Positions 34,513 to 42,834 of a stretch of DNA of 64,000 bases are shown piece after piece. Location: positions 92,925 through 156,924 of the forward strand of contig NZ_JNWO01000022.1 in the NCBI RefSeq assembly GCF_000716435.1, in the 5' to 3' direction. The first letter of the stretch is position 1. Each line of letters starts with the position of its first letter. The notes below the pieces were generated by a model, which made no database searches, was not told the origin of the DNA, and worked only from the letters and a program-made list of their open reading frames with translations. Position numbers and translations under genes: made by a program. This DNA comes from Streptomyces xylophagus (lineage in GTDB: Bacteria; Actinomycetota; Actinomycetes; Streptomycetales; Streptomycetaceae).

Positions 34513-36537
34513 ATGGCGCACAGAACGCACGGATGGAGAACCGGGGCCGCCGTCCTGGCGGCCGCAGGACTGTTGGTGCTGGGTCTGGAGGCGCCCGGCG
34601 CATCGGCCGCCGACGAGCCTCGCATCGATCTCAGGGTGCTGGTGGTGGACAACGGCGACAGTCCCGTCGAGGCCGTCGCCGCCCAGCTGAAGAGCGAGGG
34701 CATTCCGTACACGACTGTGAATCTGAACGACTCCGGCCGCCCCACGATCGACGCGGCCTTCCTCAGTGACACGGTCGACGGCACGCCCCGCGCCAAGTAC
34801 CAGGGCGTCGTCCTGCCCAACGAGGCGCCGTTCGGGACGGGTTCGGCGGAACAGACCGCGCTGGACGCCTACGAGACGACGTACGGCATCCCGCAGGTCG
34901 ACGCCTACACCTGGGCGCACCCGGAGGTCGGTCTCGACTACGCCGCCTACTCCGGGGCACTCGACGGACATGAGGCGGATGTCACGACCGACGGCAGGGC
35001 GGGTTACTTCGGCTATCTCGACGGGCCGCTCACATTCGAGGACAACTCCTCGTCCGTGCAGGAGAGTTACGGCTTCGTGGCCACACCCCGGACCGGCTTC
35101 ACCAGCTACGTCGACACCGCCGTGCCCGGCGGTACCGGGCGCGGCAGCCTGGTCGGCGAGTACGCGCACGACGGGCGCCGCGAACTGGTGCTGACCTTCG
35201 CCTACAACCAATACCAGGAGCAGTTCCGGGTGTTGGCGCGCGGCATCGTCGAATGGCTCACTCAGGGCGTGCACCTGGGACAGGCGCGCAACTACTTCTC
35301 GGTGCATGTCGACGACGTCTTCGCACCCGACGACCGCTGGGACACCACCCTCAACTGCACGCCCGGCGACTACGACTGCACGTCGGGCGACGGCTCGGAG
35401 ACCGTGCCGATCCGGATGACCGCGGCCGACGCGGTGTACGCGGCCCAGTGGGAGCAGGACCACGGCTTCACCCTCGACCTGGCCTTCAACGCGGGCCTGG
35501 GCGAGGACTGGAAGAGCGAGAACGGCGGCACGGACGCCCTCACCGACCAACTCCTCGCCGACAAGGCCGACTTCCGCTGGATCAACCACACGTACACCCA
35601 CGAATTCCTCGGCTGCGTCCAGGACTTGACGACCGTGCCCTGGACCTGCGCGAAGAACGCGGACGGCACGACCCAGTACCTGAGCCGGGCCGACATCTCG
35701 GCGGAGATCGCCAACAACTACAACTGGGCTGTGGCGAACGGCCTTCCGGTCGAACGGGACGAGCTGGTCACCGGCGAGCACTCGGGCCTCAAGACGCTTC
35801 CGCAGCAGCCCAACGACAACCCGAACCTGGCCGGCGCCCTCGCCGACAACGGCATCAGGTGGACCGGCTCCGACCACTCCCGCGAGACCGACCAGCGGGC
35901 CGTCGGCGACGCCCTCACCGTGCCGCGCTACCCGATGAACGTGTACTACAACGCGGGCACCAAGGCCGAGATGGCCGACGAGTACAACTGGATCTACACC
36001 TCCACGGCCGACGGCGGCAGCGGCGTCTGCGAGAACAACCCCAACTCCACCTGCCTGTCCGCCCCGTTGGACACCGCCACCGGCTACGACGACTACATCG
36101 TCCCGCAGGAGGCGGCCACCGACCTCGGCCACGCCATCAGCAACGACCCGCTCCCGCACTACGCGCACCAGTCCAACCTGGCCGAGGACCGCGTCCTCTA
36201 CCCGGTCCTGGACAAGGTGCTCGCCGACTACCAGGCGCTGTTCGCCGACAACACCCCGCTGGAGAACCTGCGGGAGAGCGCGATCGGCACCGAACTGCAG
36301 AACCGCACCGCCTGGCAGACCGCCGTCACGAACGGCACCGTCGAGGCGTACCGCGTCGGCACCACCGTCACCGTCAACGCCCCCACAGGGATTCAGATCC
36401 CGTTGACCGCACCCGAAGGGACCACCCAGCAACTGCCGCTCGGCACCGCCGCGTTCGGGACGCCGTACGCGGGAGAGCGCTCGGCCTGGACCACGCCGGA
36501 GCTTACGCAGACCGCTCTCACGCTCAATCTCCCGTAG
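34513..36537 (+). CDS. Secreted polysaccharide deacetylase-like protein (PelA/Agd3-like)
   Basis: A 674-residue exported protein: signal peptide 1-33 ending in GASA-A, an N-terminal Rossmann-like domain (IDLRVLVVDNGDSPVEAVAA), then a region with FSVHVDDVF (Asp267/Asp268) and WINHTYTHEFLGC (His359-x3-His363). An Asp pair plus HxxxH is the metal-site layout of NodB-type deacetylases, and HVDD with NHTYTH resembles the large extracellular deacetylases that act on alpha-1,4-galactosaminoglycans (PelA of Pel, Agd3/CE18 of Aspergillus). GGGGGAGGG lies before the ATG. The four following genes fit the same polymer. Family placement is inferred from motifs and context. Confidence 0.75.
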   Translation: MAHRTHGWRTGAAVLAAAGLLVLGLEAPGASAADEPRIDLRVLVVDNGDSPVEAVAAQLKSEGIPYTTVNLNDSGRPTIDAAFLSDTVDGTPRAKYQGVVLPNEAPFGTGSAEQTALDAYETTYGIPQVDAYTWAHPEVGLDYAAYSGALDGHEADVTTDGRAGYFGYLDGPLTFEDNSSSVQESYGFVATPRTGFTSYVDTAVPGGTGRGSLVGEYAHDGRRELVLTFAYNQYQEQFRVLARGIVEWLTQGVHLGQARNYFSVHVDDVFAPDDRWDTTLNCTPGDYDCTSGDGSETVPIRMTAADAVYAAQWEQDHGFTLDLAFNAGLGEDWKSENGGTDALTDQLLADKADFRWINHTYTHEFLGCVQDLTTVPWTCAKNADGTTQYLSRADISAEIANNYNWAVANGLPVERDELVTGEHSGLKTLPQQPNDNPNLAGALADNGIRWTGSDHSRETDQRAVGDALTVPRYPMNVYYNAGTKAEMADEYNWIYTSTADGGSGVCENNPNSTCLSAPLDTATGYDDYIVPQEAATDLGHAISNDPLPHYAHQSNLAEDRVLYPVLDKVLADYQALFADNTPLENLRESAIGTELQNRTAWQTAVTNGTVEAYRVGTTVTVNAPTGIQIPLTAPEGTTQQLPLGTAAFGTPYAGERSAWTTPELTQTALTLNLP

Positions 36538-36550
36538 GACAACGCCCTGA

Positions 36551-36593
36551 AGGGGCGCGGGGAACTGCGCGACCAGCCACGACGAGCCCGCGG
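36551..36593 (+). repeat. Dispersed repeat family A, copy 4
   Basis: AGGGGCGCGGGGAACTGCGC then GACCAGCCACGACGAGCCCG. It lies in the 117-nt gap between the deacetylase-like gene and the glycosyltransferase gene, where it may attenuate read-through. Confidence 0.88.
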
Positions 36594-36654
36594 TCGGGGT
36601 CCGGTCCGCAGTTCCCCCCACACCATCCGCCAACTGGGGGGAAGTGGCACAGCC

Positions 36655-38178
36655 ATGCGTACAGGCCGTCATGTCACCATGCTCACCGAAGGCACGTATC
36701 CGCACGTCCACGGCGGGGTCAGCACCTGGTGCGACCAACTCGTCAAGGGCATGCCGGAGGTGGACTTCCACATCCTGTCCCTCACCGGCAGCGGTCGCGA
36801 ACCCGTGACCTGGGAGCTGCCGCCCAACGCCTACCTGCACACCTCCGTGCCGACCTGGGGCCCGCGCCCCGGCCGCCGCAGGCACGGCCTGTACGGCGCC
36901 GCCCGCCGCCGCTTCGTCGACTCCTACGAGCGGTTCCTGCTCTCCTTCCTCGACCCCGAGGCCCACTGCGACTTCGGCGAGAGCCTGTACGACCTGGCCC
37001 AACTGGCCCGCGACGGACGCCTGTCGGCGGCCCTGCGCACCGAGACGGCACTGCGCTCGCTGATGTGGATCTGGACGATGCCGCACCTGGCAACGGCCGC
37101 CGCCCGCCCCACAGTTCACGACGCGCTGACTGCAACGGACCTGCTGGAGCACGCACTTCGCCCCCTCGGGGTCCGCATCCCCGAGGACTGCGTCGCGCAC
37201 GCCGTCAGCAGCGGCCTGGCGACCCTGCCCGCGCTGGCCGCCCATCACTTCGACGGCGTGCCCTTCCTCCTCACCGAGCACGGCATCTACCTGCGCGAGC
37301 GCTACCTCGGCTACCGCCGCGACGGCCAGCGCTGGCCCGTGAAGGCGTTCATGCTCGGCTTCTACCGCGAACTGAACTCGCACGGCTACAAGGCCGCCGA
37401 CCTGATCACCCCGTGCAACCAGTACAACCGCCGCTGGGAGGAGCGCGGCGGCGCCGACGCCGACAGCATCCGCACGGTCTACAACGGCGTCGACCCGGCC
37501 GCCTTCCCGCACGCGGGCCCCGAACCGGAGATCCCCACCCTCTCCTGGTGCGGCCGCGTCGACCCCATCAAGGATCTTGAAACACTTCTACGCGCGTATG
37601 CGTCCGTACGGGCCGAACTCCCCGAGACCAGGCTGCGGTTGTTCGGCCCGGTTCCGCCCGGCGGAGAGGCCTACCGCACCCGCCTGGAGAAGCTGGCCGC
37701 CGAGTTGGGCGTCACCGACGGCGTGACCTTCGAGGGCCGCATCAGCGAGGTGTGGCGGGCCTACGCGGCAGGTCACGTAGTCATGCTCTCCTCCATCTCC
37801 GAAGGCTTCCCGTTCTCCATCATCGAGGCCATGTCCTGCGGCCGTACGACCGTCTCGACCGACGTCGGCGGAGTCAGCGAGGCCGTCGGCGACACCGGCC
37901 TCGTGGTCCCGCCGCGTGAACCGGAGAAGATGGCCGCCGCCGCCCTCACCCTCCTCCGCGACGACGAACGCCGCCTGAAATTGGGCGAGTTGTCCCGCCA
38001 GAGGGTTATCGAGCGGTTCACGTTGCGTCGCTCCGTGGACAATTTCCGGACTATTTACCAAGAGCTCGCGGGCCGCCCCGAGGTCTACGAGCCCACGGTC
38101 GAGACCGTCGCCGACTGGACCGCCGAACTCCGCGATCCGTGGTACAAGGCGGTCGCGACGGACGGAACCGACTGGTGA
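36655..38178 (+). CDS. PelF-like glycosyltransferase (DUF3492 plus GT4)
   Basis: A 507-residue cytoplasmic glycosyltransferase. The N-terminal part (MLTEGTYPHVHGGVSTWCDQ; DGVPFLLTEHGIYLRERYLG) is the DUF3492 module characteristic of PelF. The C-terminal GT4 half has LSWCGRVDPIKDLETLLRAY, the EGFPFSIIEAMSCGRTTVST nucleotide-sugar motif and DVGGVSEAVGDTGLVVPP. PelF polymerises UDP-GalNAc/GalN into Pel. It starts a run of four genes each overlapping the next by 4 nt (GTGA here), implying one coupled operon. Confidence 0.88.
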   Translation: MRTGRHVTMLTEGTYPHVHGGVSTWCDQLVKGMPEVDFHILSLTGSGREPVTWELPPNAYLHTSVPTWGPRPGRRRHGLYGAARRRFVDSYERFLLSFLDPEAHCDFGESLYDLAQLARDGRLSAALRTETALRSLMWIWTMPHLATAAARPTVHDALTATDLLEHALRPLGVRIPEDCVAHAVSSGLATLPALAAHHFDGVPFLLTEHGIYLRERYLGYRRDGQRWPVKAFMLGFYRELNSHGYKAADLITPCNQYNRRWEERGGADADSIRTVYNGVDPAAFPHAGPEPEIPTLSWCGRVDPIKDLETLLRAYASVRAELPETRLRLFGPVPPGGEAYRTRLEKLAAELGVTDGVTFEGRISEVWRAYAAGHVVMLSSISEGFPFSIIEAMSCGRTTVSTDVGGVSEAVGDTGLVVPPREPEKMAAAALTLLRDDERRLKLGELSRQRVIERFTLRRSVDNFRTIYQELAGRPEVYEPTVETVADWTAELRDPWYKAVATDGTDW

Positions 38179-39641
38179 CCGGTTCCATCTGGCTGCCACC
38201 CGGGGCGAGTTCGGACACCCTCCCCGGCGTCCCCAAGCAACGCCCCGCACCGAGCTGGGCCGAACCCGACCCCATCGACGAACTCGCCGAGCGCCTCGAC
38301 GAGTTCGTCGGCGCGGCGGTGCACCCCGACGAGATCGCCGCGCTCCTGGAGTCCGACGGCATGTCGGACGACCAGATACGCGAGCGGTACGGCGTCAAGA
38401 ACTCCTTCGCCCTGGCGGAGGAGTTGTACGACCGAGTCGCCCGCCGCTTCCCGGAACCCGAAGGCCCCGCCCACGACCCCTGGCAGATCGGCCTGCTCGG
38501 CTGCCTGCTGCGAGGCGTGGTCTTCGCCCTCCCCGGCTTCGGCTACGTCCTCGGCGCACCCCTCCTCGCCGGCCACCCCGAGTCCTTCGGCCTCCCGGCA
38601 GGCACCCTCCCCCTCTTGTCCGGCGCCCTGGCCGGCTGGACCTGGAACCAGGGCCTGGCCCACCGGGCCTACTCCTGGCTCGGCCTGGGCGACAGCCCGG
38701 CAGCCCGCCACAGCCTCCTGGTCGGAGCACCACTGGGCATGCTCCTCGGCGCCCTGGTGGCCCTGGCGGCGGCAGGCACCACCCACCCGACCACCGCGAC
38801 CTTCGCCGCAGGCCAGTCGGTGTACCTGGGCGCGGCCACGGTCCTCCTGGTCATGGGCCGCGAACGAGCCCTACTGGCAACCCTGTTGCCGATGACGGCG
38901 GGCGCGGTATTCGCCATGCTCCACCCGATCCCGGACGCCGCGAGACTGCTCCTGCTGCTGGGCTCCCTACTGGCGGTAACGACACTGGCCCTGCTCGAAG
39001 TACAGCCCAACAGCATTGCCTTCAAGGGGCGCGGGGAACTGCGCGACCAGCCCCCACCGGCCCGCAGACAACGAACAACAATGGCCCCCCGACTCACCGC
39101 CAGCCTCCCCTACGCCCTGTTCGGCCTGAGCAGCGGCGCCCTCGTCCTCAACGCCGCCCTGCGCGGCAGCGCCGTCGCCGCAGTCGCCCTCACCCTGAGC
39201 ATGGGCCCCGCCGAGTGGCTCCTGTACCGCTTCCGCAGCGGCAGCCTCACCGGCCTACGCAACAGCCGCACCCCCAAAGCCTTCTGGCGCACAACAGGCC
39301 AAACCCTCACCCTGTGCCTGACCGCCTACCTGGCAGCCCTCCTCGCCCTCACCCTCCTCGCCACCATCCTGTGGCCGCACACCCCCGCCATGAGCGGAGT
39401 AAGCCTCACCGGCCTGCTCCTCCTCGGCATGGTCCTGTGGACGGCCCTGCTCCTGCAGTCCTTCGGCGCCGTCCTCGCCGCCGCGGCGATCTGCTGTACG
39501 GCGGCCATGGCCCAGACCCTCGCCCTCCTGACCCACGCGGGCAGCCCGCACTGGATCGCCCTGTACGTGTACGGCACGGCGGCCGGGGCCCAAGCGGCCC
39601 TGGTCTGCGGCCTGTTGGGCAGGGCAACGGCGCACCGATGA
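38175..39641 (+). CDS. Polytopic membrane protein of the exopolysaccharide operon (PelG-like role)
   Basis: A 488-residue protein with a soluble N-terminus of about 100 residues (IDELAERLDEFVGAAVHPDE; YGVKNSFALAEELYDRVARR) and about ten to twelve membrane helices. It occupies the place of PelG, the MATE-like transporter that partners PelF; sequence similarity to PelG is not obvious to me, so the role is inferred from context. Residues about 284-298 (GRGELRDQPPPARRQ) are encoded by a family A repeat read in frame, between helices near the middle. The GTG start overlaps the upstream stop; the stop overlaps the next ATG. Confidence 0.75.
   Translation: MTGSIWLPPGASSDTLPGVPKQRPAPSWAEPDPIDELAERLDEFVGAAVHPDEIAALLESDGMSDDQIRERYGVKNSFALAEELYDRVARRFPEPEGPAHDPWQIGLLGCLLRGVVFALPGFGYVLGAPLLAGHPESFGLPAGTLPLLSGALAGWTWNQGLAHRAYSWLGLGDSPAARHSLLVGAPLGMLLGALVALAAAGTTHPTTATFAAGQSVYLGAATVLLVMGRERALLATLLPMTAGAVFAMLHPIPDAARLLLLLGSLLAVTTLALLEVQPNSIAFKGRGELRDQPPPARRQRTTMAPRLTASLPYALFGLSSGALVLNAALRGSAVAAVALTLSMGPAEWLLYRFRSGSLTGLRNSRTPKAFWRTTGQTLTLCLTAYLAALLALTLLATILWPHTPAMSGVSLTGLLLLGMVLWTALLLQSFGAVLAAAAICCTAAMAQTLALLTHAGSPHWIALYVYGTAAGAQAALVCGLLGRATAHR
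39025..39068 (+). repeat. Dispersed repeat family A, copy 5, inside a coding sequence
   Basis: AGGGGCGCGGGGAACTGCGC then GACCAGCCCCCACCGGCCCG, as in intergenic copies, but here within the membrane-protein gene, where it keeps the reading frame and adds a polar, Arg/Pro-rich loop. Confidence 0.9.
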
Positions 39642-40288
39642 GCCAACTGCTGGTCCCGTACTACGAACACCCGACCGTCCGCCCCGCCGAGTGGGCCGCG
39701 ATCGTGGCGGCGGCCCCCCGCCTCTACGGCGTGGTCCTGAACCCGGCCAGCGGCCCCGGCGAAGCCCCCGACCCGGCCTTCGCCGAGACCGCCGCCCAAC
39801 TACGGGACGCGGGCGTGCGTTTGCTCGGCTACACGGACACCGACTACGGCCGCCGCCCGTACGCGGACGTCGTCCAGGATCTCACCCGCCACCGCGACTG
39901 GTACGGCACGGACGGCGCGTTCCTGGACCAAGTAACCGCCGAACACGAGAACTTCAGGCACTACCAACACCTGGCGACCGCGGCTTGGGGCGCAGGCTGC
40001 GGCACCCTCGTCCTGAACCACGGCACGACACCCCACCCGTCATACGCCCGCATCGCCGACGTCCTGATCACCTTCGAGGGCCCCTGGACGACGTACCGCC
40101 AACTCCCCCCACAACCCTGGCGCGGCACCCCCGGAGTCCACCTCGGCCACCTCGTCTATGGCGTCCCGCCCGACATCGACCTCGCGGCGGAGGCCCATGC
40201 GCGAGGGGCCTCGGTGCACTGCGCGGTACCGGGCGTGGGAGATCATCCGTGGGGTACGTTGCCCCACACCCTGGAGCCGGTCCAATGA
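39638..40288 (+). CDS. Spherulin-4 family (GH135-like) protein
   Basis: A 216-residue (beta/alpha)8-type protein with the spherulin-4 signatures: LLVPYYEHPTVRPAEW, VVLNPASGPGEAPDP, LGYTDTDYGRRPYADVVQDL and GAFLDQ. GH135 hydrolases such as Aspergillus Sph3 cleave alpha-1,4-galactosaminoglycan. In that family the last motif normally carries Asp-Glu; here it is Asp97-Gln98, while a Glu is kept at 147 (ITFEGPW). So catalysis may be altered. There is no signal peptide, so the protein appears cytoplasmic. ATGA overlaps on both sides couple it to its neighbours. Confidence 0.8.
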   Translation: MSQLLVPYYEHPTVRPAEWAAIVAAAPRLYGVVLNPASGPGEAPDPAFAETAAQLRDAGVRLLGYTDTDYGRRPYADVVQDLTRHRDWYGTDGAFLDQVTAEHENFRHYQHLATAAWGAGCGTLVLNHGTTPHPSYARIADVLITFEGPWTTYRQLPPQPWRGTPGVHLGHLVYGVPPDIDLAAEAHARGASVHCAVPGVGDHPWGTLPHTLEPVQ

Positions 40289-41067
40289 GACGCCCCACCC
40301 TGCTAGTCGCGCTCCTCCTGCTCCTCGCGGGCTGCACCTCCACCCCCGACGACAAGCCGGACACCGGGAAGCGCTGGCAGCCCCGCCCGGGTGTGGCCTG
40401 GCAGTGGCAACTCAGCGGGCGCCTGGACACCTCCGTCGACGTCCCGGTCTACGACATCGACGGCTTCGACCACTCCAAGGCAACGGTGACCGCACTGCAC
40501 GACAAGGGCCGCAAGGTCATCTGCTACCTCTCCACCGGCGCCTGGGAGGACTTCCGCCCGGACGCGAAGAAGTTCCCCAAGTCGGTCCTGGGCAAGGGCA
40601 ACGGCTGGAAGGGCGAACGCTGGCTCGACATCCGCCGCACCGACGTCCTCGAACCCTTGATGGCAGCCCGCCTCGACATGTGCCGCAAGAAGGGCTTCGA
40701 CGCGGTGGAGCCCGACAACATGGACGGCTACGAGAACGACACCGGCTTCCCCCTCAAGGCAGCCGACCAACTCCGCTACAACCGCCTCATCGCCAAGCTG
40801 GCCCACGCCCGGGGAATGGCAGTCGGCCTGAAGAACGACCTCGCCCAAATCCCCGCCCTGGTAACCGACTTCGACTTCGCGGTCAACGAACAGTGCGCCC
40901 AGTACGGCGAATGCGACTCCTTGACCCCGTTCATCAAGGCCAACAAGGCGGTCTTCCACGTCGAGTACGAACTCCCGACCACCAAATTCTGCGCGAACTC
41001 CCGCCACCTGAAGCTGAGTTCACTACAGAAGAAGTACGACCTGGGCGCATGGCGCCGTTCCTGCTGA
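40285..41067 (+). CDS. GH114-like endo-alpha-1,4-polygalactosaminidase, lipoprotein
   Basis: A 260-residue lipoprotein: signal MRRPTLLVALLLLLAGC with lipobox cysteine 17, then a TIM-barrel GH114 domain with VPVYDIDGFDHSKATVTALH, VICYLSTGAWEDFRPDA, the acidic cluster KGFDAVEPDNMDGYEN and FDFAVNEQCAQYGECD. GH114 enzymes (bacterial polygalactosaminidase, fungal Ega3) cut alpha-1,4-linked galactosamine polymers. Membrane anchoring outside the cell would suit editing or release of a polymer exported by the neighbouring genes. The ATG overlaps the previous stop codon. Confidence 0.88.
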   Translation: MRRPTLLVALLLLLAGCTSTPDDKPDTGKRWQPRPGVAWQWQLSGRLDTSVDVPVYDIDGFDHSKATVTALHDKGRKVICYLSTGAWEDFRPDAKKFPKSVLGKGNGWKGERWLDIRRTDVLEPLMAARLDMCRKKGFDAVEPDNMDGYENDTGFPLKAADQLRYNRLIAKLAHARGMAVGLKNDLAQIPALVTDFDFAVNEQCAQYGECDSLTPFIKANKAVFHVEYELPTTKFCANSRHLKLSSLQKKYDLGAWRRSC

Positions 41068-41109
41068 ACACGCCGGGCCCCAATGAACATGCCCGGGGGC
41101 AGCCAACCT

Positions 41110-41151
41110 AGGGGCGCGGGGAACTGCGCGCCCAGCCCCCACGCACCCGCA
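41110..41151 (+). repeat. Dispersed repeat family A, copy 6
   Basis: AGGGGCGCGGGGAACTGCGC then GCCCAGCCCCCACGCACCCG, between the convergent GH114-like gene and cobS. Confidence 0.9.
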
Positions 41152-41152
41152 C

Positions 41153-41938
41153 TCACCCACCCACCGAAAGCACCACAAGCACAGCCGTAGCCGCAGTCTC
41201 CGCCAGCCCCCCGAACACGTCCCCGGTAACCCCACCAAACCGCCGCCGACAGTGCCGCAGCAGAAGCTCGGCGACAACCAGCGCCACGACAACGGCAACA
41301 ACCGCCCGCACCCTGCCCTGCCCCCCGAAGAAAGGCCCGAGCGCCGCAGAGATCACCAGGTTGGACAAGGTCACGGCAACCGCACCTCCCACCGGCACAA
41401 CCCCCGCAACCGCCGCCCCCAACCCCTCCGGCCGAGCCGCAGGCACCCCCGCCCGCGCCCCCCACGTCAGCGCCAGCCGGCCCACGATCCCGGAAACGAT
41501 CGCCGCGGCGGCACCCCGGCCCCACGAGTCGCCGTAGAGCTGAGCCAGCGCGGCCACCTGCGCCAGCAGCACGAAAACGAGAGTGAGCACCCCGAACGGC
41601 CCGATGTCCGACTGCTTCATGATCCGCAGCGCGTCCTCCGCAGGCTTCCCGCTGCCAAGCCCGTCGGCAGTGTCCGCAAGCCCATCCAGATGCAGACCCC
41701 GGGTGAGAACAGCGGGCACGGCGACGGTGCCGACGGCGGCGAGCAGCGGGCCCGCGCCAAGAAACAGGAGCGACAACCCCAGCCCCGCCGCACACCCACC
41801 GACGATCACCCCGACGGCCGGAGCCGCCATCATTCCGCGGCGCGCGGCCTCCCGGTCCCAGCGAGTCACCCTGACCGGGAGAACAGTCAGCGTGCCGAAC
41901 GCGAAACGGAGGCCGTCGAGGGACGAGGTCTTGGACAC
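41153..41938 (-). CDS. cobS: Adenosylcobinamide-GDP ribazoletransferase (cobalamin synthase, CobS)
   Basis: CobS joins adenosylcobinamide-GDP and alpha-ribazole in the membrane, the penultimate step of cobalamin synthesis. The 261-residue protein begins with SSLDGLRFAFGTLTVLPVRV, has the metal-binding GLHLDGLADTADGLGSGKPA and IMKQSDIGPFGVL motifs, and several hydrophobic helices. The GTG lies 6 nt after TAATCT (41945-41950) with no Shine-Dalgarno sequence, suggesting a leaderless transcript. It shares a 60-nt divergent promoter region with the next gene. cobT and cobU lie 4-8 kb away, in the same orientation. Confidence 0.95.
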   Translation of the reverse strand: MSKTSSLDGLRFAFGTLTVLPVRVTRWDREAARRGMMAAPAVGVIVGGCAAGLGLSLLFLGAGPLLAAVGTVAVPAVLTRGLHLDGLADTADGLGSGKPAEDALRIMKQSDIGPFGVLTLVFVLLAQVAALAQLYGDSWGRGAAAAIVSGIVGRLALTWGARAGVPAARPEGLGAAVAGVVPVGGAVAVTLSNLVISAALGPFFGGQGRVRAVVAVVVALVVAELLLRHCRRRFGGVTGDVFGGLAETAATAVLVVLSVGG

Positions 41939-41998
41939 CGGCGCAGATTACCCGGCGGTCAGGAGGGCGCCCCCGGCGGCCGTGGCTAAAGTGCCCAT

Positions 41999-42766
41999 AT
42001 GGGACATTGGCTGCACCGCAACATCGTCGAGCCGGGCAAACTACCCCTGCTCCTCGCGCTCACCGCCTTCGTCCTGACGTTCGTCATCACCCGGGTCATC
42101 ACCCGCCTGATCCGCGCGGGCAAGGGCCCCTTCGGCAACATCAAGGCCGGTGACGTGCACATCCACCACGTCGTCCCGGGGGTCGTACTCACCGTGCTCG
42201 GCGGCTTCGGAGCCGTGGCCAGCACGCGCTACGGCGTCGGATCGGCGCTCTTCGCGATCGTCTTCGGCATCGGCGCGGGCCTGGTGCTGGACGAGTTCGC
42301 GCTGATCCTCTACCTCGACGACGTGTACTGGACCGAGGCGGGCCGCAAGAGCGTGGAGGCGGTGGTGCTGACGGCGGCCCTGGTCGGCTTCGTCCTCGCC
42401 GGCTTCTCACCCTTCGGCGTCAACGACCTCACCGCCTCCGAACTCCACGACCGCGCCGGCGTGATCGTGAGCGTCGCCGTGAACTTCGTCTTCTCCCTCA
42501 TCGCCCTGAGCAAGGGCAAGGCCCGCACGGCGGTCTTCGGGGTCCTGGTTCCGCTGGTCGCCGTCGTCGGGGCGATCCGCCTGGCCCGCCCGGGTTCCCC
42601 CTGGGCCAAGCGCTTCTACCGCAAGCGCCGCCATCGGGCCCGAGCCCGCTCCACCCTCCGCGCCTACCACCACGACCGCCGCTGGGCGGGCCCGAGCCGG
42701 GCCTTCCAGGACTGGATCGGGGGGAAACCGGATCCGGAGCCGGTACGGATTCCGGGGCGCCCGTGA
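41999..42766 (+). CDS. Integral membrane protein of unknown function
   Basis: A 255-residue protein with six or so hydrophobic helices (KLPLLLALTAFVLTFVITRV, GSALFAIVFGIGAGLVLDEF, VEAVVLTAALVGFVLAGFSP and others), the conserved HIHHVVPGV and LYLDDVYW motifs between helices, and a basic cytoplasmic tail (RFYRKRRHRARARSTLRAYH). The two His plus Asp motifs could bind metal, but I know no assigned function. TAAAGT (41987-41992) lies 6 nt before the ATG: a leaderless pattern. It is divergent from cobS. Confidence 0.8.
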   Translation: MGHWLHRNIVEPGKLPLLLALTAFVLTFVITRVITRLIRAGKGPFGNIKAGDVHIHHVVPGVVLTVLGGFGAVASTRYGVGSALFAIVFGIGAGLVLDEFALILYLDDVYWTEAGRKSVEAVVLTAALVGFVLAGFSPFGVNDLTASELHDRAGVIVSVAVNFVFSLIALSKGKARTAVFGVLVPLVAVVGAIRLARPGSPWAKRFYRKRRHRARARSTLRAYHHDRRWAGPSRAFQDWIGGKPDPEPVRIPGRP

Positions 42767-42834
42767 CGAGGGAGCCGGGCCGCCGGTAGACACACCAGGC
42801 CACGCCTACCTGCCCCCTCGCCACCTGCCCCCGT

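Noticed and set aside
34423..37512. 1029-codon minus-strand frame opposite the deacetylase-like and PelF-like genes
   Set aside because: Runs through a gene boundary and a repeat in antisense; no conserved motif.
41939..41998. Cobalamin riboswitch upstream of cobS
   Set aside because: The gap is only 60 nt and cobS appears leaderless, leaving no room for a riboswitch.
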